This document shows, piece by piece, positions 15,544 to 24,733 of a stretch of DNA of 64,000 bases (positions within the stretch are counted from its first letter, which is position 1; each line of letters begins with the position of its first letter). The DNA comes from Saccharicrinis sp963677345 (GTDB lineage: Bacteria; Bacteroidota; Bacteroidia; Bacteroidales; Marinilabiliaceae), in NCBI GenBank assembly GCA_963677345.2, contig CAXXLC010000016.1, positions 124,001 through 188,000 of the forward strand, given 5' to 3'. The notes beneath the pieces were generated by a model. It was not told where the DNA came from. It saw nothing but the letters and a program-made list of their open reading frames with translations, and ran no database searches. The position numbers and the translations under genes are program-made.

Positions 15544-16455
15544 TTAAACTCCTTTTTTAGAACCAAAAATATCAATGTGGATGCGGGGACTAAATTTCCA
15601 TCCGTTTTTTATACATGATTTTAAAACAACCGGTGTTGATTTTGCCAATTGCTCATGAGTAGCCCCAAGAGGCATTAACATTATATCATTTTTATCCACT
15701 CCTGATAATAAGTTGATATAATCATTAATAATTTCATCTTCGTCTGTAGATTTACCAACTACAAACTTAAGCTGCAACTCTTTATCTGTTGATTTTACCA
15801 GATCAACATAACTTTGAAGAGCCTTAATATTTCTTCTGATTTGGTGATGGTATTTTGAAGCTCCGGTTTCAGATTCTTTATAATGCTGTAATTTATCCAA
15901 AGAAGGCACTGAGTTACTTAACTTAGGTGAGATACTAAATAAATCTACCCACTGAGCTAATTCTTCATCGTACAAAGTTCCATTTGACTCAACTGTAATA
16001 TGAACATTCAAGGATGTTTTTAACTTTTTACTTAAGGCTTCGACCCCTTTTTTTTGCAATAAAGGCTCACCTCCCGTTATAACAACATGCTGTATATTAC
16101 CCAGATTATGACGAACCACAGAAACAATCTCATCCACATCCCATGATCTTTTTCCTTCCGGATGAAAGGACGCATAAGATGTATCACATTGACACAAGCT
16201 TCCATCTTCCATTTGCCATATACAACGTAAATTACAACTGGCCAAACGAATAAATAAAGAAGGAGTACCTGCCAATTTACCTTCTCCCTGAACAGTACCT
16301 GCAATACTCAAACCTGTATTTGGATTCTCCTCAATATTTTTTCCTTGCGCATTTTTAATTATTGGAAATACCCCCTCACCTACTAAAACAAGTTTCTCAT
16401 TAGTAGTTTTCCCTAATGATTTTATTTCCTCTATAACTTTATCCTCTACAAACAT
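15544..16455 (-). CDS. queE: 7-carboxy-7-deazaguanine synthase (QueE, radical SAM)
   Basis: Radical SAM enzyme that rearranges 6-carboxytetrahydropterin to 7-carboxy-7-deazaguanine. 303 residues. The substrate loop TVQGEGKLAGTPSLFIRL precedes the cluster region, where Cys74 and Cys78 (SCNLRC) are followed not by the usual CxxC spacing but by a ten-residue insertion before QC-DTSYASF, placing the third ligand at Cys90 (or Cys88). VVITGGEPLLQ is the SAM-binding GGE motif, and HITVESNGTL matches the later strand. The variant spacing appears in known QueE subtypes. It lies between queC and queF; a queD gene is not in the window. Confidence 0.93.
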   Translation of the reverse strand: MFVEDKVIEEIKSLGKTTNEKLVLVGEGVFPIIKNAQGKNIEENPNTGLSIAGTVQGEGKLAGTPSLFIRLASCNLRCIWQMEDGSLCQCDTSYASFHPEGKRSWDVDEIVSVVRHNLGNIQHVVITGGEPLLQKKGVEALSKKLKTSLNVHITVESNGTLYDEELAQWVDLFSISPKLSNSVPSLDKLQHYKESETGASKYHHQIRRNIKALQSYVDLVKSTDKELQLKFVVGKSTDEDEIINDYINLLSGVDKNDIMLMPLGATHEQLAKSTPVVLKSCIKNGWKFSPRIHIDIFGSKKGV

Positions 16456-16483
16456 ATCATTAGCTTTTTGCTCACCTCTGATT

Positions 16484-17155
16484 TTACTTTAACCCGGCAT
16501 CTTCAAACCCGGCTTCAGCAAAAGCTTTAGCTCTTAATAAACAACTATCGCAAGTACCACAAGGTTTTTCACCACCTCTGTAGCACGACCAGGTAAGTCC
16601 AAAGTCAACACCTAACTCCATTCCTAAAACAATTTCTTCGGCTTTAGTTTTATTCACAAAAGGAGCATTTATCTTAATTGTTTTACCAGATTCAGCTCCC
16701 ATAACAGTTCCTTTATTAACAGCAACTTCCATAGCATCAATAAATTCCTGACGACAATCTACATAACCGGAATAATCAACCTGGCTTACTCCAATAAAAA
16801 TATCCCGGGCTTCTATACTTTCGGCATAACTAGCAGCAATTGAAAGAAAAACCATATTTCGGGCAGGCACATATGTTACAGGAATATCCGTTCTGTTTAC
16901 ATCTCCATCTTCAACATCAATAGAGCTATCGGTTAGAGATGATCCTCCAAAATCACCTAAATTCAAAGTCACAATCTTATGAGCGGCAACACCGGCTTTC
17001 TGAGCAATTTTTTTAGCGTGATTTAATTCAGTTTCGTGACGTTGCCCATAATTAAAAGATATTGCATGAACTTCATCAAATCCTTTACTCTTAGCTAAAT
17101 ATAATGCTACTGCAGAATCTAATCCTCCGGATAATAATACTACTGCTTTTTTCAT
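16484..17155 (-). CDS. queC: 7-cyano-7-deazaguanine synthase QueC
   Basis: ATP-dependent ligase that turns 7-carboxy-7-deazaguanine and ammonia into preQ0. About 223 residues from the ATG at 17155, which gives the standard MKKAVVLLSGGLDSAVAL start with the SGGLDS PP-loop; an ATG eight codons upstream (17179) is less typical. The zinc site is at the C-terminus (CYRGGEKPCGTCDSC). FNYGQRHETELNHA and VTYVPARNMVFLSIA are conserved family segments. It is the first gene of the queC-queE-queF cluster. I looked for a preQ1 riboswitch upstream and saw none. Confidence 0.95.
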   Translation of the reverse strand: MKKAVVLLSGGLDSAVALYLAKSKGFDEVHAISFNYGQRHETELNHAKKIAQKAGVAAHKIVTLNLGDFGGSSLTDSSIDVEDGDVNRTDIPVTYVPARNMVFLSIAASYAESIEARDIFIGVSQVDYSGYVDCRQEFIDAMEVAVNKGTVMGAESGKTIKINAPFVNKTKAEEIVLGMELGVDFGLTWSCYRGGEKPCGTCDSCLLRAKAFAEAGFEDAGLK

Positions 17156-17678
17156 ATGAATATATTTTTCAAAAGCCAATAGAAACTTCCAAATAAATTA
17201 AATCATCTATATTAGGTATTAATATAAATAATCAATTTAATAAGTTAGCTTTATTGTTCTAGTTGTTATTAAATAATAGTTAAATACTATAATATTTTAA
17301 CAAACAATTGTTTAAATAACCCTTACTATAAAATAATAAGCAATATTACTTATGTACACAACCAGATATATTCAGAGCGAAAACGTACACAAAAGAGCAG
17401 TTAACGAATAGAATAACCCTGGTTTTATTTATAGACAGGATGGCGTAAACGAACTGTCTTTATTGGTAAGTGCAAAACTACTATTTTAAATTAGCATTTT
17501 AAACTTTTACCACAATAAATAATTATTACACCAATAAAACAATTGAAAAATTTGTTCTAAATTACTTTTTTTTACCGTAACTATTTATATTTTTAAAAAA
17601 TCAATATTAGGCCTGATTATTTATTTTTATTAATCAATTAATTTTTATTTAGATGAAATAAAGTATCCTAAATAATTA
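17156..17678. other. Intergenic region (about 520 bp) upstream of queC
   Basis: Very AT-rich, no supported gene. One inverted repeat AGACAG...CTGTCT lies near 17437-17456 and could be a weak terminator. No TAnnTTTG box was found on the minus strand close to queC, and no preQ1-type leader could be folded by eye. Confidence 0.4.
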
Positions 17679-17837
17679 TTGGCAATTGCATTATTTTCTA
17701 TTTGCAGTTCTTCATTTGCTACTTATGTTGTAGCAATTAAATGTTCCGATCATTACGTTTACTACAACTCTTTACAAGATAGTCAAGCGTTAGCTAAACA
17801 AGAAGCTGATATGCTTAAAGATTACGTTTGCAAATAA
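17679..17837 (+). pseudogene. Remnant of a small secreted protein
   Basis: An open frame of 52 codons reads AIALFSICSSSFATYVVAI, then KCSDHYVYYNSLQDSQALA and a tail ending DYVCK. The first part looks like the hydrophobic core and AxA-like cleavage site of a signal peptide, but the expected ATG-Lys-Lys start is lacking: an ATG at 17653 is in another frame and runs into TAA at once, and only a TTG at 17679 could start this frame. A perfect 15-bp terminator hairpin follows 9 bases after the stop, which supports a once-real gene. I read it as a degraded or frameshifted small exported Cys-containing protein; family unknown. Confidence 0.45.
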
Positions 17838-17845
17838 CTTATTTA

Positions 17846-17884
17846 ACAATTAAAGTTGAAAACCATTCAACTTTAATTGTTTTT
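17846..17884 (+). terminator. Strong intrinsic terminator
   Basis: ACAATTAAAGTTGAA (17846-17860) pairs perfectly with TTCAACTTTAATTGT (17866-17880) around loop AACCA, followed by a T-run. It directly follows the small secreted protein remnant and precedes the GLPGLI gene. Confidence 0.85.
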
Positions 17885-17903
17885 ACAACTCAATAACTTT
17901 ACC

Positions 17904-18722
17904 ATGAACAAACTATTAACAATAACATTATTTTTAATAAACTGTACGTTTATTAATACGATTGCACAATACTATAAAACCATTGATAATGTGAAATATA
18001 TTGCCCGGTATTTATATGAATACCAAGTAGACTCTAGTGATATAACTAACAGAAAAACTGTAGAAATGCCACTATACATTGGCAATAAACTATCAAAATT
18101 TGCAAATTCTGAAACTTTCAGGCTAGATTCCATTGGCTTAGATGAAGACAACACTATTGTACCCGAAGGACAAGATGTTATTATTGATATTGGAAATGGC
18201 ACAACTTATTTAACCCGTTATACCATTATTAAAGAGCTAAACTCAAATAATACAACTATGTATGAATATATTTATGACGATCATAAAATATTAGATCAGA
18301 TTAACTTTAAATGGCAATTAACAGCAAATACGGATACAACAATTTCAGGTTACCCTTGTAAAAAAGCAACAACTCTATTTGCAGGTAGAAAATATAGTGC
18401 ATGGTACACAACTAATATACCTATAAATGATGGACCATATAAATTCAAAGGGTTACCTGGATTAATTATTAAGATTTGCGATACCAAAAATCAACATATT
18501 TTTACATTAACTTCATTTTGTAAAGTCAATTATCAAAAACCTATAATACTTTCAAGATCAGAAGGCAAAGAAATTGATTACAAAGAATATGTACGATTAA
18601 TAAAAATGAAGCAAGCTGAATTTGCCAAAATGGTTTACAATATGGATTTAGGCTCAAATGAAAGTCCTTATGAAATAGAAATGAGAAACAAGAAAAAAAA
18701 TAATTTTATTGAAAAATTTTAA
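17904..18722 (+). CDS. GLPGLI family protein
   Basis: Exported protein of the Bacteroidota GLPGLI family (named for the motif, here YKFKGLPGLIIKI). 272 residues from the ATG at 17904, which gives a normal signal peptide (MNKLLTITLFLINCTFINTIAQ); a TTG at 17877 in the same frame is unlikely. The central segment SGYPCKKATTLFAGRKYSAWYTTNIPIN-DGPY is the family's conserved block. Role unknown; these proteins are often encoded beside a TonB-receptor-like barrel, as here 8 bases upstream of one, and may act as its periplasmic or surface partner. Both genes are lysine- and asparagine-rich with very AT-biased codons. Confidence 0.88.
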   Translation: MNKLLTITLFLINCTFINTIAQYYKTIDNVKYIARYLYEYQVDSSDITNRKTVEMPLYIGNKLSKFANSETFRLDSIGLDEDNTIVPEGQDVIIDIGNGTTYLTRYTIIKELNSNNTTMYEYIYDDHKILDQINFKWQLTANTDTTISGYPCKKATTLFAGRKYSAWYTTNIPINDGPYKFKGLPGLIIKICDTKNQHIFTLTSFCKVNYQKPIILSRSEGKEIDYKEYVRLIKMKQAEFAKMVYNMDLGSNESPYEIEMRNKKKNNFIEKF

Positions 18723-18730
18723 ACGTAATT

Positions 18731-21385
18731 GTGATAAAAACTTTCATAATAAACAAAAAAACAGTTTTATTTTGCCATCTATTTTTAGTTTATATTAATG
18801 CAAATATTTTTTGCCAAACATCAATTAAAGGAAAATTATACAGCAGTAATAATGACATTCCGAAAGGAGTATGTATTACTATAGGAGACAAAAACATAAA
18901 AAATAATATTATTGGATATTGTTTTAGTGATGACAAAGGTAATTTTGCCATCACTTTTTCCATAAAAACAGATTCAATATACATTAACACAAAATCTTTA
19001 ACCTATAAAGACACAACCATTTATACACAAAACACCAGTCAATTAATAAACATTAAACTTACCCCACATTTTAATCACATAAAAGAAGTAAATGTTAAGG
19101 GTTATCCCATTACATCAAAGGAAGATACTACAACTTATTTTGTTAGCTCTTTTGAAAAAGACAATGATGAGTCCATTGAAGATGTTATTAAACACATGCC
19201 TGGATTTACAGTTAAAAGTAATGGCGAAATATTGTTTAACGGAGCCAAAATTGAAAAATACTATATAAATGGGATGGATTTATTGGGACAAAAATATCCA
19301 ATTGCCAATAAAAATCTATCTAACAAACAAGTTAGTTCCGTTCAAGTACTTCATAATCACCAACCCATTAAAATGCTAAAAAAAATTATACATTCTGAAA
19401 AAACATCTATAAACATAAAATTAAAGAATAAATATACAATAACCTACAGAATAAAGGGAGGAATGGGTATACCTTGGCAAAAACACTCATTAAATTTTTC
19501 GCCTATGATATTTGCCCCAAATAACCAAATGATATCAACAATACAATCAAATAACATTGGTAACGAACTATTAAGTCAACATCGCCCAATATTAATTACA
19601 AACAATTATATAAATAGCATAGATAATGAAAAAACAGAATTACTAAATCTGTCTCATATTTCACCAACTGCAATAACTAACAAAAGCAGATATTTAGACA
19701 ACAACTCCAATTTAATATCCTTCAATTACCTAAAAAAAATTAATAACAACAAACAACTAAAAACAAACATTAGCTTTTACAATGATTACTCCACAGAAAA
19801 AGCTACAACAAACACAACATATTATTTAAATAATGACACCATAAAATTATACGAAATTCAGAAAAACAAATATTACAACAACAGTATTATATCAGATTTA
19901 ACATTTACAAACAATGCTGATAATAATTATATAAATAACACCTTACGTATTGAGAATTATTGGGATCATTCTGTAGGAGAAATAAACAATAAAGAAACAA
20001 ATATTAAATCAAACAATCCATTTTTATCTACTTCAGATGAACTGGATATATACAAAATAATTGGTAAACATTTTTTCAATTTTAAATTTTTTATTGACTA
20101 CAATCACGCTCCAAACTACATAAAATATACACCTGGAGTTTTAACCAATATATTTAACAACAATATCAACTACAGCAGAACTCAACAAAATTTTAACAAA
20201 AATAATTTTCAAACATTCATAAATACTTCGTTCTCAATTATTGAAAAGAAATGGCGCTTTAAAACCTTATTAGGCATCAATTATTACTATGATTTTTTGA
20301 CCAGCAATATATATATAAACAATGAAAAAAATGAATCAGACTCATTACTTAACAATATTAATTGGAATAGAATAAATTCAACAATTAGCGAAAAGATAAC
20401 CTACAAAAAAGACAAAGATTTTAAAATTCAACTTACTATACCAGCTGAACACAGAAATTACAGTTTATCATATAAACAGAATTACATAACCCCACCTCAT
20501 TCGGAATTACGCTTTAATCCAGAACTTTATATTTATTGGAATACTAAACAACGAATAACTCTAACAAGTAATGTTTTTTATAAAACAGCACCCGACAAAA
20601 TAGAACAGCAAACACCTGGATATATCATAACAGATTATTTATCAATTTCAAAAAATCAAGATATTCTGTCTACCAATAAAAATACAGGAACGTTTTTTGA
20701 TGTTAAGTTTAACAATCCAACCTATGGTTTACTGTCAAATATAAAGTATCAATACCTTCATACAAAAAAAAATATAATCTTAAAAAAAAACAGCTTAGGG
20801 AATGGAGTATTCCGGTCTGAGTCTATTCAAAAAAATAATAGTAATTATTCTCACTACATTCAGGGTGAAATTACATATTTTATAGCAAACTGGAATACAA
20901 CACTAAATATTACAACGAATTATTCACGTAATAAAAATCATTATATTATTGATGGCTCATTAAAAAACAGTCATTTATTTAACACAAACTATAGTTTTGA
21001 TTTTTTATTTAATTACTGGTCAAAAATCAACTTAAAATATCATATTAACTACAACAATCTATCTCAAAAAAACAATCAAATAAGCTACACTTACACAACT
21101 GTCAATCAATCTCTTAATTGTTTTATATTTTTTAGCAAAAAACACAGTATATCAACTTCATTTGAACAATATATTAATAATAATAAAACAAGCAGATTTT
21201 ACACATATTTTGGGGATATGGAGTATAATTTTAATCTAACAAATAGCAAATTCAAATTCAAATTTAGCAATATTTTTAACAATGAGAGGATTACATATTA
21301 TAATATAAATGATATTTCATTAATTAAAAACCAATACACTATTCGCCCATCTGAATTTATGTTATTCTTAACTTACAAGTTTTAA
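18731..21385 (+). CDS. TonB-receptor-like outer membrane beta-barrel with carboxypeptidase-regulatory domain
   Basis: 884-residue exported outer-membrane protein. After the signal peptide (cut near FCQ, residue 29) comes a carboxypeptidase-regulatory-like beta sandwich (about 30-115, with TSIKGKLYS and GYCFSDDKGNFAITF), then a plug-like domain (about 130-215: IEDVIKHMPGFTVKSNGEIL and INGMDLLG), then a long barrel ending in LFLTYKF with a terminal Phe. No TonB box could be identified. It starts with GTG, 8 bases after the GLPGLI stop, so the two are probably co-translated. Unusually Asn-rich (runs such as NNNK and TNNN), like its partner, which may mark horizontal origin or simply AT pressure. 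Ligand unknown. Confidence 0.8.
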   Translation: MIKTFIINKKTVLFCHLFLVYINANIFCQTSIKGKLYSSNNDIPKGVCITIGDKNIKNNIIGYCFSDDKGNFAITFSIKTDSIYINTKSLTYKDTTIYTQNTSQLINIKLTPHFNHIKEVNVKGYPITSKEDTTTYFVSSFEKDNDESIEDVIKHMPGFTVKSNGEILFNGAKIEKYYINGMDLLGQKYPIANKNLSNKQVSSVQVLHNHQPIKMLKKIIHSEKTSINIKLKNKYTITYRIKGGMGIPWQKHSLNFSPMIFAPNNQMISTIQSNNIGNELLSQHRPILITNNYINSIDNEKTELLNLSHISPTAITNKSRYLDNNSNLISFNYLKKINNNKQLKTNISFYNDYSTEKATTNTTYYLNNDTIKLYEIQKNKYYNNSIISDLTFTNNADNNYINNTLRIENYWDHSVGEINNKETNIKSNNPFLSTSDELDIYKIIGKHFFNFKFFIDYNHAPNYIKYTPGVLTNIFNNNINYSRTQQNFNKNNFQTFINTSFSIIEKKWRFKTLLGINYYYDFLTSNIYINNEKNESDSLLNNINWNRINSTISEKITYKKDKDFKIQLTIPAEHRNYSLSYKQNYITPPHSELRFNPELYIYWNTKQRITLTSNVFYKTAPDKIEQQTPGYIITDYLSISKNQDILSTNKNTGTFFDVKFNNPTYGLLSNIKYQYLHTKKNIILKKNSLGNGVFRSESIQKNNSNYSHYIQGEITYFIANWNTTLNITTNYSRNKNHYIIDGSLKNSHLFNTNYSFDFLFNYWSKINLKYHINYNNLSQKNNQISYTYTTVNQSLNCFIFFSKKHSISTSFEQYINNNKTSRFYTYFGDMEYNFNLTNSKFKFKFSNIFNNERITYYNINDISLIKNQYTIRPSEFMLFLTYKF

Positions 21386-21462
21386 TATAATAAACATCAA
21401 ATAAATTCAAATCATTTCATTACCTTAAACTCCTTTATTCAGAAGGTTATGAAATAGAATAA

Positions 21463-22479
21463 ATGCAAAATTATTATCACATTTTGGGTATCACCCCAAA
21501 CGCCACTCTCGATCAAATAAAAAAAGCATACCGTAAAAAGGCGATGCTCTTACATCCTGATATAAATAAAGCGGAAGATGCTCATGAACAATTTATTTTA
21601 TTAAATGAAGCCTATGAATTTCTTTTAAAAACCACAGGAAACTCAACAAACACATACAAAAGAGCACAAGACAGAGCCAAACGACAAGCTGAGTATAAAA
21701 AAGAATGGGAACAAAAAGAAAGAGAAAAAGCACGAAAAAGAGCCAGAGCTTATGCTCAGATGAAATATGATGCCTATCTAAAATCTGATATTTATAAAAC
21801 AACCGAAGCGATCAACTTAATTCTTGATTTAATTGGTTTAATACTGTTAATACTATTTGTTTTTGGAATACCAATTTTAACCTATCTACAACATGGTGCT
21901 GTTGGCTTAATTATAAGTGCCATAATTATTCTTCCTACCTCACCTATCTGGTTTCGTTTATTAATCCGTTTTTTTTATATCTTAAACTTTAAAGGGATAA
22001 CTAAATTACATAATGCCACTATAAGATCAAAGATGATGAAGGTAGTTCTATCCCTCATTACCAACATCATTATCATATCTGGTGTAACACTAAACACACT
22101 GATTTCTTTCAAGTGGATCATAATATCTTATTCCATCATTTTTATCTCAGGATATTTCATTTCGAAAAGAATTAAAAGGAGATACCATAGATATCTTATA
22201 AGATTTGGTTTGACTCCTTTTGTATTAAACTTTATTTTCCTCATAAATTACTTTATCTCTTTTAATCCTGTTTACGAGACATATTATTACACCTACAGCT
22301 ACCATAACCCGTCACCTGTATTTCCGGAAATTAAGCTTGAAAACAATAACTACAAAAGTTTTAAAGGAATCAGACTAATTTTTGACGGGGAAAGAATAAT
22401 TGGTCACAGTAAAATTACATATAAATTCAAAGATGGATGCTTAGGTTTTCGAGTTGTAAAAAAAATAACGATAGAATAA
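21463..22479 (+). CDS. Membrane-anchored DnaJ-domain protein
   Basis: 338 residues with an N-terminal J domain (about 3-60) containing the HPD motif at 31-33 in AMLLHPDINKAE, which stimulates Hsp70 ATPase. A charged linker (about 65-105, rich in Lys, Arg and Glu) is followed by at least four hydrophobic segments (about 118-150, 185-210, 215-235, 250-272), so the protein is probably an inner-membrane co-chaperone. The C-terminal soluble stretch (about 280-338) has no recognisable domain. No G/F region or zinc fingers, so it is not a DnaJ orthologue. It stands alone; a weak hairpin (GTTCG-CTCC-CGAAC) lies downstream near 22489. Confidence 0.8.
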   Translation: MQNYYHILGITPNATLDQIKKAYRKKAMLLHPDINKAEDAHEQFILLNEAYEFLLKTTGNSTNTYKRAQDRAKRQAEYKKEWEQKEREKARKRARAYAQMKYDAYLKSDIYKTTEAINLILDLIGLILLILFVFGIPILTYLQHGAVGLIISAIIILPTSPIWFRLLIRFFYILNFKGITKLHNATIRSKMMKVVLSLITNIIIISGVTLNTLISFKWIIISYSIIFISGYFISKRIKRRYHRYLIRFGLTPFVLNFIFLINYFISFNPVYETYYYTYSYHNPSPVFPEIKLENNNYKSFKGIRLIFDGERIIGHSKITYKFKDGCLGFRVVKKITIE

Positions 22480-22667
22480 TTTATAAAAACGTTCGCTCCC
22501 GAACATAAATATCAAAGCGTACACCAACACCCTATAATTCAACTGTTTTTTTTAAATTATTTTCACTTTTTAGATTAGAAACCCTACAAAAAGTCATATA
22601 TTCTGTAATTCAAATTTTCTACATTCGTTGCCGTAAAATTAGAATATTAACTTAAAACTGGTAAATA

Positions 22668-24548
22668 ATGAATAAACGACATTTATTATTATTTGGAATT
22701 TTTATGGCAATGTGCTTTATCAGCCCTTCATTAAAAGCACAAAAAGAGAGATCAGAAATAGCAGAAGCTGACAAATGGAATGTATACGATCTATATGAAT
22801 CTGACGAAGCATGGAAAGTAGCCAAAGATGAATTAATCGAAAAAGCTGCACAACTCGAAGACTACAAAGGAAAATTAGGTTCTTCATCAAAAACCTTATT
22901 AGAATTTTTAACACTAAGTGGAGAAATAGATAAAGAAGGAGGTCGCCTGTATATATATACATCTTTAAAATCAGATGTAGATTTAAGAAACCAGGAAAAT
23001 CAAGCTCTAAAAAAAGATATAAGGCAAGCATTTATAACTCTGGGGCAAAAGATGGCTTTTGTTGCTCCTGAATTAGCAGCAATTCCTGAGGAGACGATGA
23101 AAAAATTCATTGATGAAGAGGATGGATTAAAAATCTATAAACTGGAATTGATGGATACCTACAGAATGAAGAAACACACGCTTTCTGAACCTGAGGAATT
23201 AATCATGGCAAAAGCAGGAATGACAAACGGTACTGCAAGCTCAGTTTATGGAGTATTAAGTGATGCTGAAATGATTTGGCCCAAAGCTACTTTAAGTGAT
23301 GGAACTGAAATTGAAGTTAACAAAATAAACTATTCAAAATACAGAGTTTCTCCAAATGTTAAGGATAGAGAAATTGTATTTGATGCTTTTTGGAACCATT
23401 ACAAAAAATTTGAAGGCACCTTTGGTGAACTATTAAGCGGACAGGTTAAAAATCATATTTTTAACGCCGAAGCTCGCCACTACAACTCAACTCTTGAGGC
23501 TGCATTAAAAGGAAATAACATTCCGGTTGAAGTATATCACTCTTTGGTTGATAATGTAAATAAGAACCTACCAACATTCCACAGATATCTGGCTCTTAAA
23601 AAACGTATGATGGGATTAGATACTTTAAAGTATTCTGACCTATATGCTCCAGCTGTTAAAGGCGTTGAATTAAAATATTCTTATGAAGAAGCTCAGAAAC
23701 TAATTCTTGATGCGTTAAAACCTCTTGGTAAAGAGTATACTTCAACCGTTGAAAAAGCATTTAACAACCGTTGGATTGATGTGTATCCAACCAAAGGAAA
23801 AAGAAGTGGTGCTTATTCAAATGGTGGTGCATACGATGTACACCCTTATATTTTACTAAATTACAATGGGGATTATGATGCCGTTACTACTACTGTTCAT
23901 GAACTTGGTCATACTATGCATAGCTATTTCTCTAACACAAGACAACCTTATGCAACAGCTGATTATCCAATTTTCTTAGCAGAAGTAGCTTCTACATTTA
24001 ACGAAGCGTTACTAGCTGATTACATGGAAAAAAAGCTAAAAGATGATGATGTAAGATTATCATTATTAATGACAATGCTTGATGGTTTTAAAGGTACGCT
24101 TTTCCGCCAGACTCAATTTGCTGAATTTGAATTGCGTATGCACGAAGCAGCAGAAAAGGGACAACCTCTAACTGGTCAGTTTTTATCTAAATTGTACTAT
24201 GATATAACCAGTAAATATTATGGTAATGATAAAGGTGTTTGTGTTGTTCCGGAAAATATTGAAATGGAATGGGCTTACATTCCTCATTTCTATTACAACT
24301 ACTATGTTTACCAATATAGTACATCTTTCGTAGCTTCTCAGGCATTGGCTTCTGAAGTAATCAAGGGCGACAAAGAAGCAATAAAAAAATATATGGATTT
24401 TATTTCTTCTGGTAGTTCTGATTGGGCCATTAACACATTAAAGAAAGCAGGTGTGGATATGATGAGCTCTGAACCGTTTGACAGAACAATCGCAAACATG
24501 AATAAGATTATGGATGAGATTGAAAAGATCTTAGACAAAAAGAAATAG
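22668..24548 (+). CDS. pepF: Secreted oligoendopeptidase F (M3 family metallopeptidase)
   Basis: Zinc metallopeptidase of family M3B that cuts oligopeptides, 626 residues. The zinc motif HELGH is at 411-415 (VHELGHTMHSYF), and the third ligand glutamate lies in FLAEVASTFNEALL. The N-terminal PepF domain (about 30-200) includes ESDEAWKVAKDEL. A signal peptide (about MNKRHLLLFGIFMAMCFISPSLKA) indicates periplasmic location, which fits co-working with the DPP11-type peptidase in peptide use. A near-consensus -7 box (TACATTCG, 22619-22626) lies about 40 bases upstream. It ends at a good intrinsic terminator. Confidence 0.93.
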   Translation: MNKRHLLLFGIFMAMCFISPSLKAQKERSEIAEADKWNVYDLYESDEAWKVAKDELIEKAAQLEDYKGKLGSSSKTLLEFLTLSGEIDKEGGRLYIYTSLKSDVDLRNQENQALKKDIRQAFITLGQKMAFVAPELAAIPEETMKKFIDEEDGLKIYKLELMDTYRMKKHTLSEPEELIMAKAGMTNGTASSVYGVLSDAEMIWPKATLSDGTEIEVNKINYSKYRVSPNVKDREIVFDAFWNHYKKFEGTFGELLSGQVKNHIFNAEARHYNSTLEAALKGNNIPVEVYHSLVDNVNKNLPTFHRYLALKKRMMGLDTLKYSDLYAPAVKGVELKYSYEEAQKLILDALKPLGKEYTSTVEKAFNNRWIDVYPTKGKRSGAYSNGGAYDVHPYILLNYNGDYDAVTTTVHELGHTMHSYFSNTRQPYATADYPIFLAEVASTFNEALLADYMEKKLKDDDVRLSLLMTMLDGFKGTLFRQTQFAEFELRMHEAAEKGQPLTGQFLSKLYYDITSKYYGNDKGVCVVPENIEMEWAYIPHFYYNYYVYQYSTSFVASQALASEVIKGDKEAIKKYMDFISSGSSDWAINTLKKAGVDMMSSEPFDRTIANMNKIMDEIEKILDKKK

Positions 24549-24586
24549 TCATTTTGACGCAAAAAAGGAAATACCAAAAATATGAA

Positions 24587-24615
24587 AGTCGGATCGAAAG
24601 ATCCGGCTTTTTTTG
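24587..24615 (+). terminator. Intrinsic terminator of pepF
   Basis: AGTCGGATC and GATCCGGCT pair over nine bases (one G-T) around a GAAA tetraloop, followed by seven T. Confidence 0.9.
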
Positions 24616-24685
24616 TATTTATATGTCAGATTATCTTCTTAAACAAGAAATGTCATCATACCATACAAATATCTTAAAAATAAAA

Positions 24686-24713
24686 AATCCCCAAAGCCAC
24701 AGCTTTGAGGATT
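24686..24713 (-). terminator. Intrinsic terminator of purL
   Basis: On the minus strand AATCCTCAAAGC pairs with GCTTTGGGGATT (one bulge) and is followed by a T-run; about 20 bases after the purL stop. Confidence 0.8.
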
Positions 24714-24733
24714 ATATTTAAATGTACTTATTA

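Noticed and set aside
17156..17400. preQ1 riboswitch upstream of queC
   Set aside because: No GC-containing pseudoknot-type leader with the usual A-rich tail could be found by eye.
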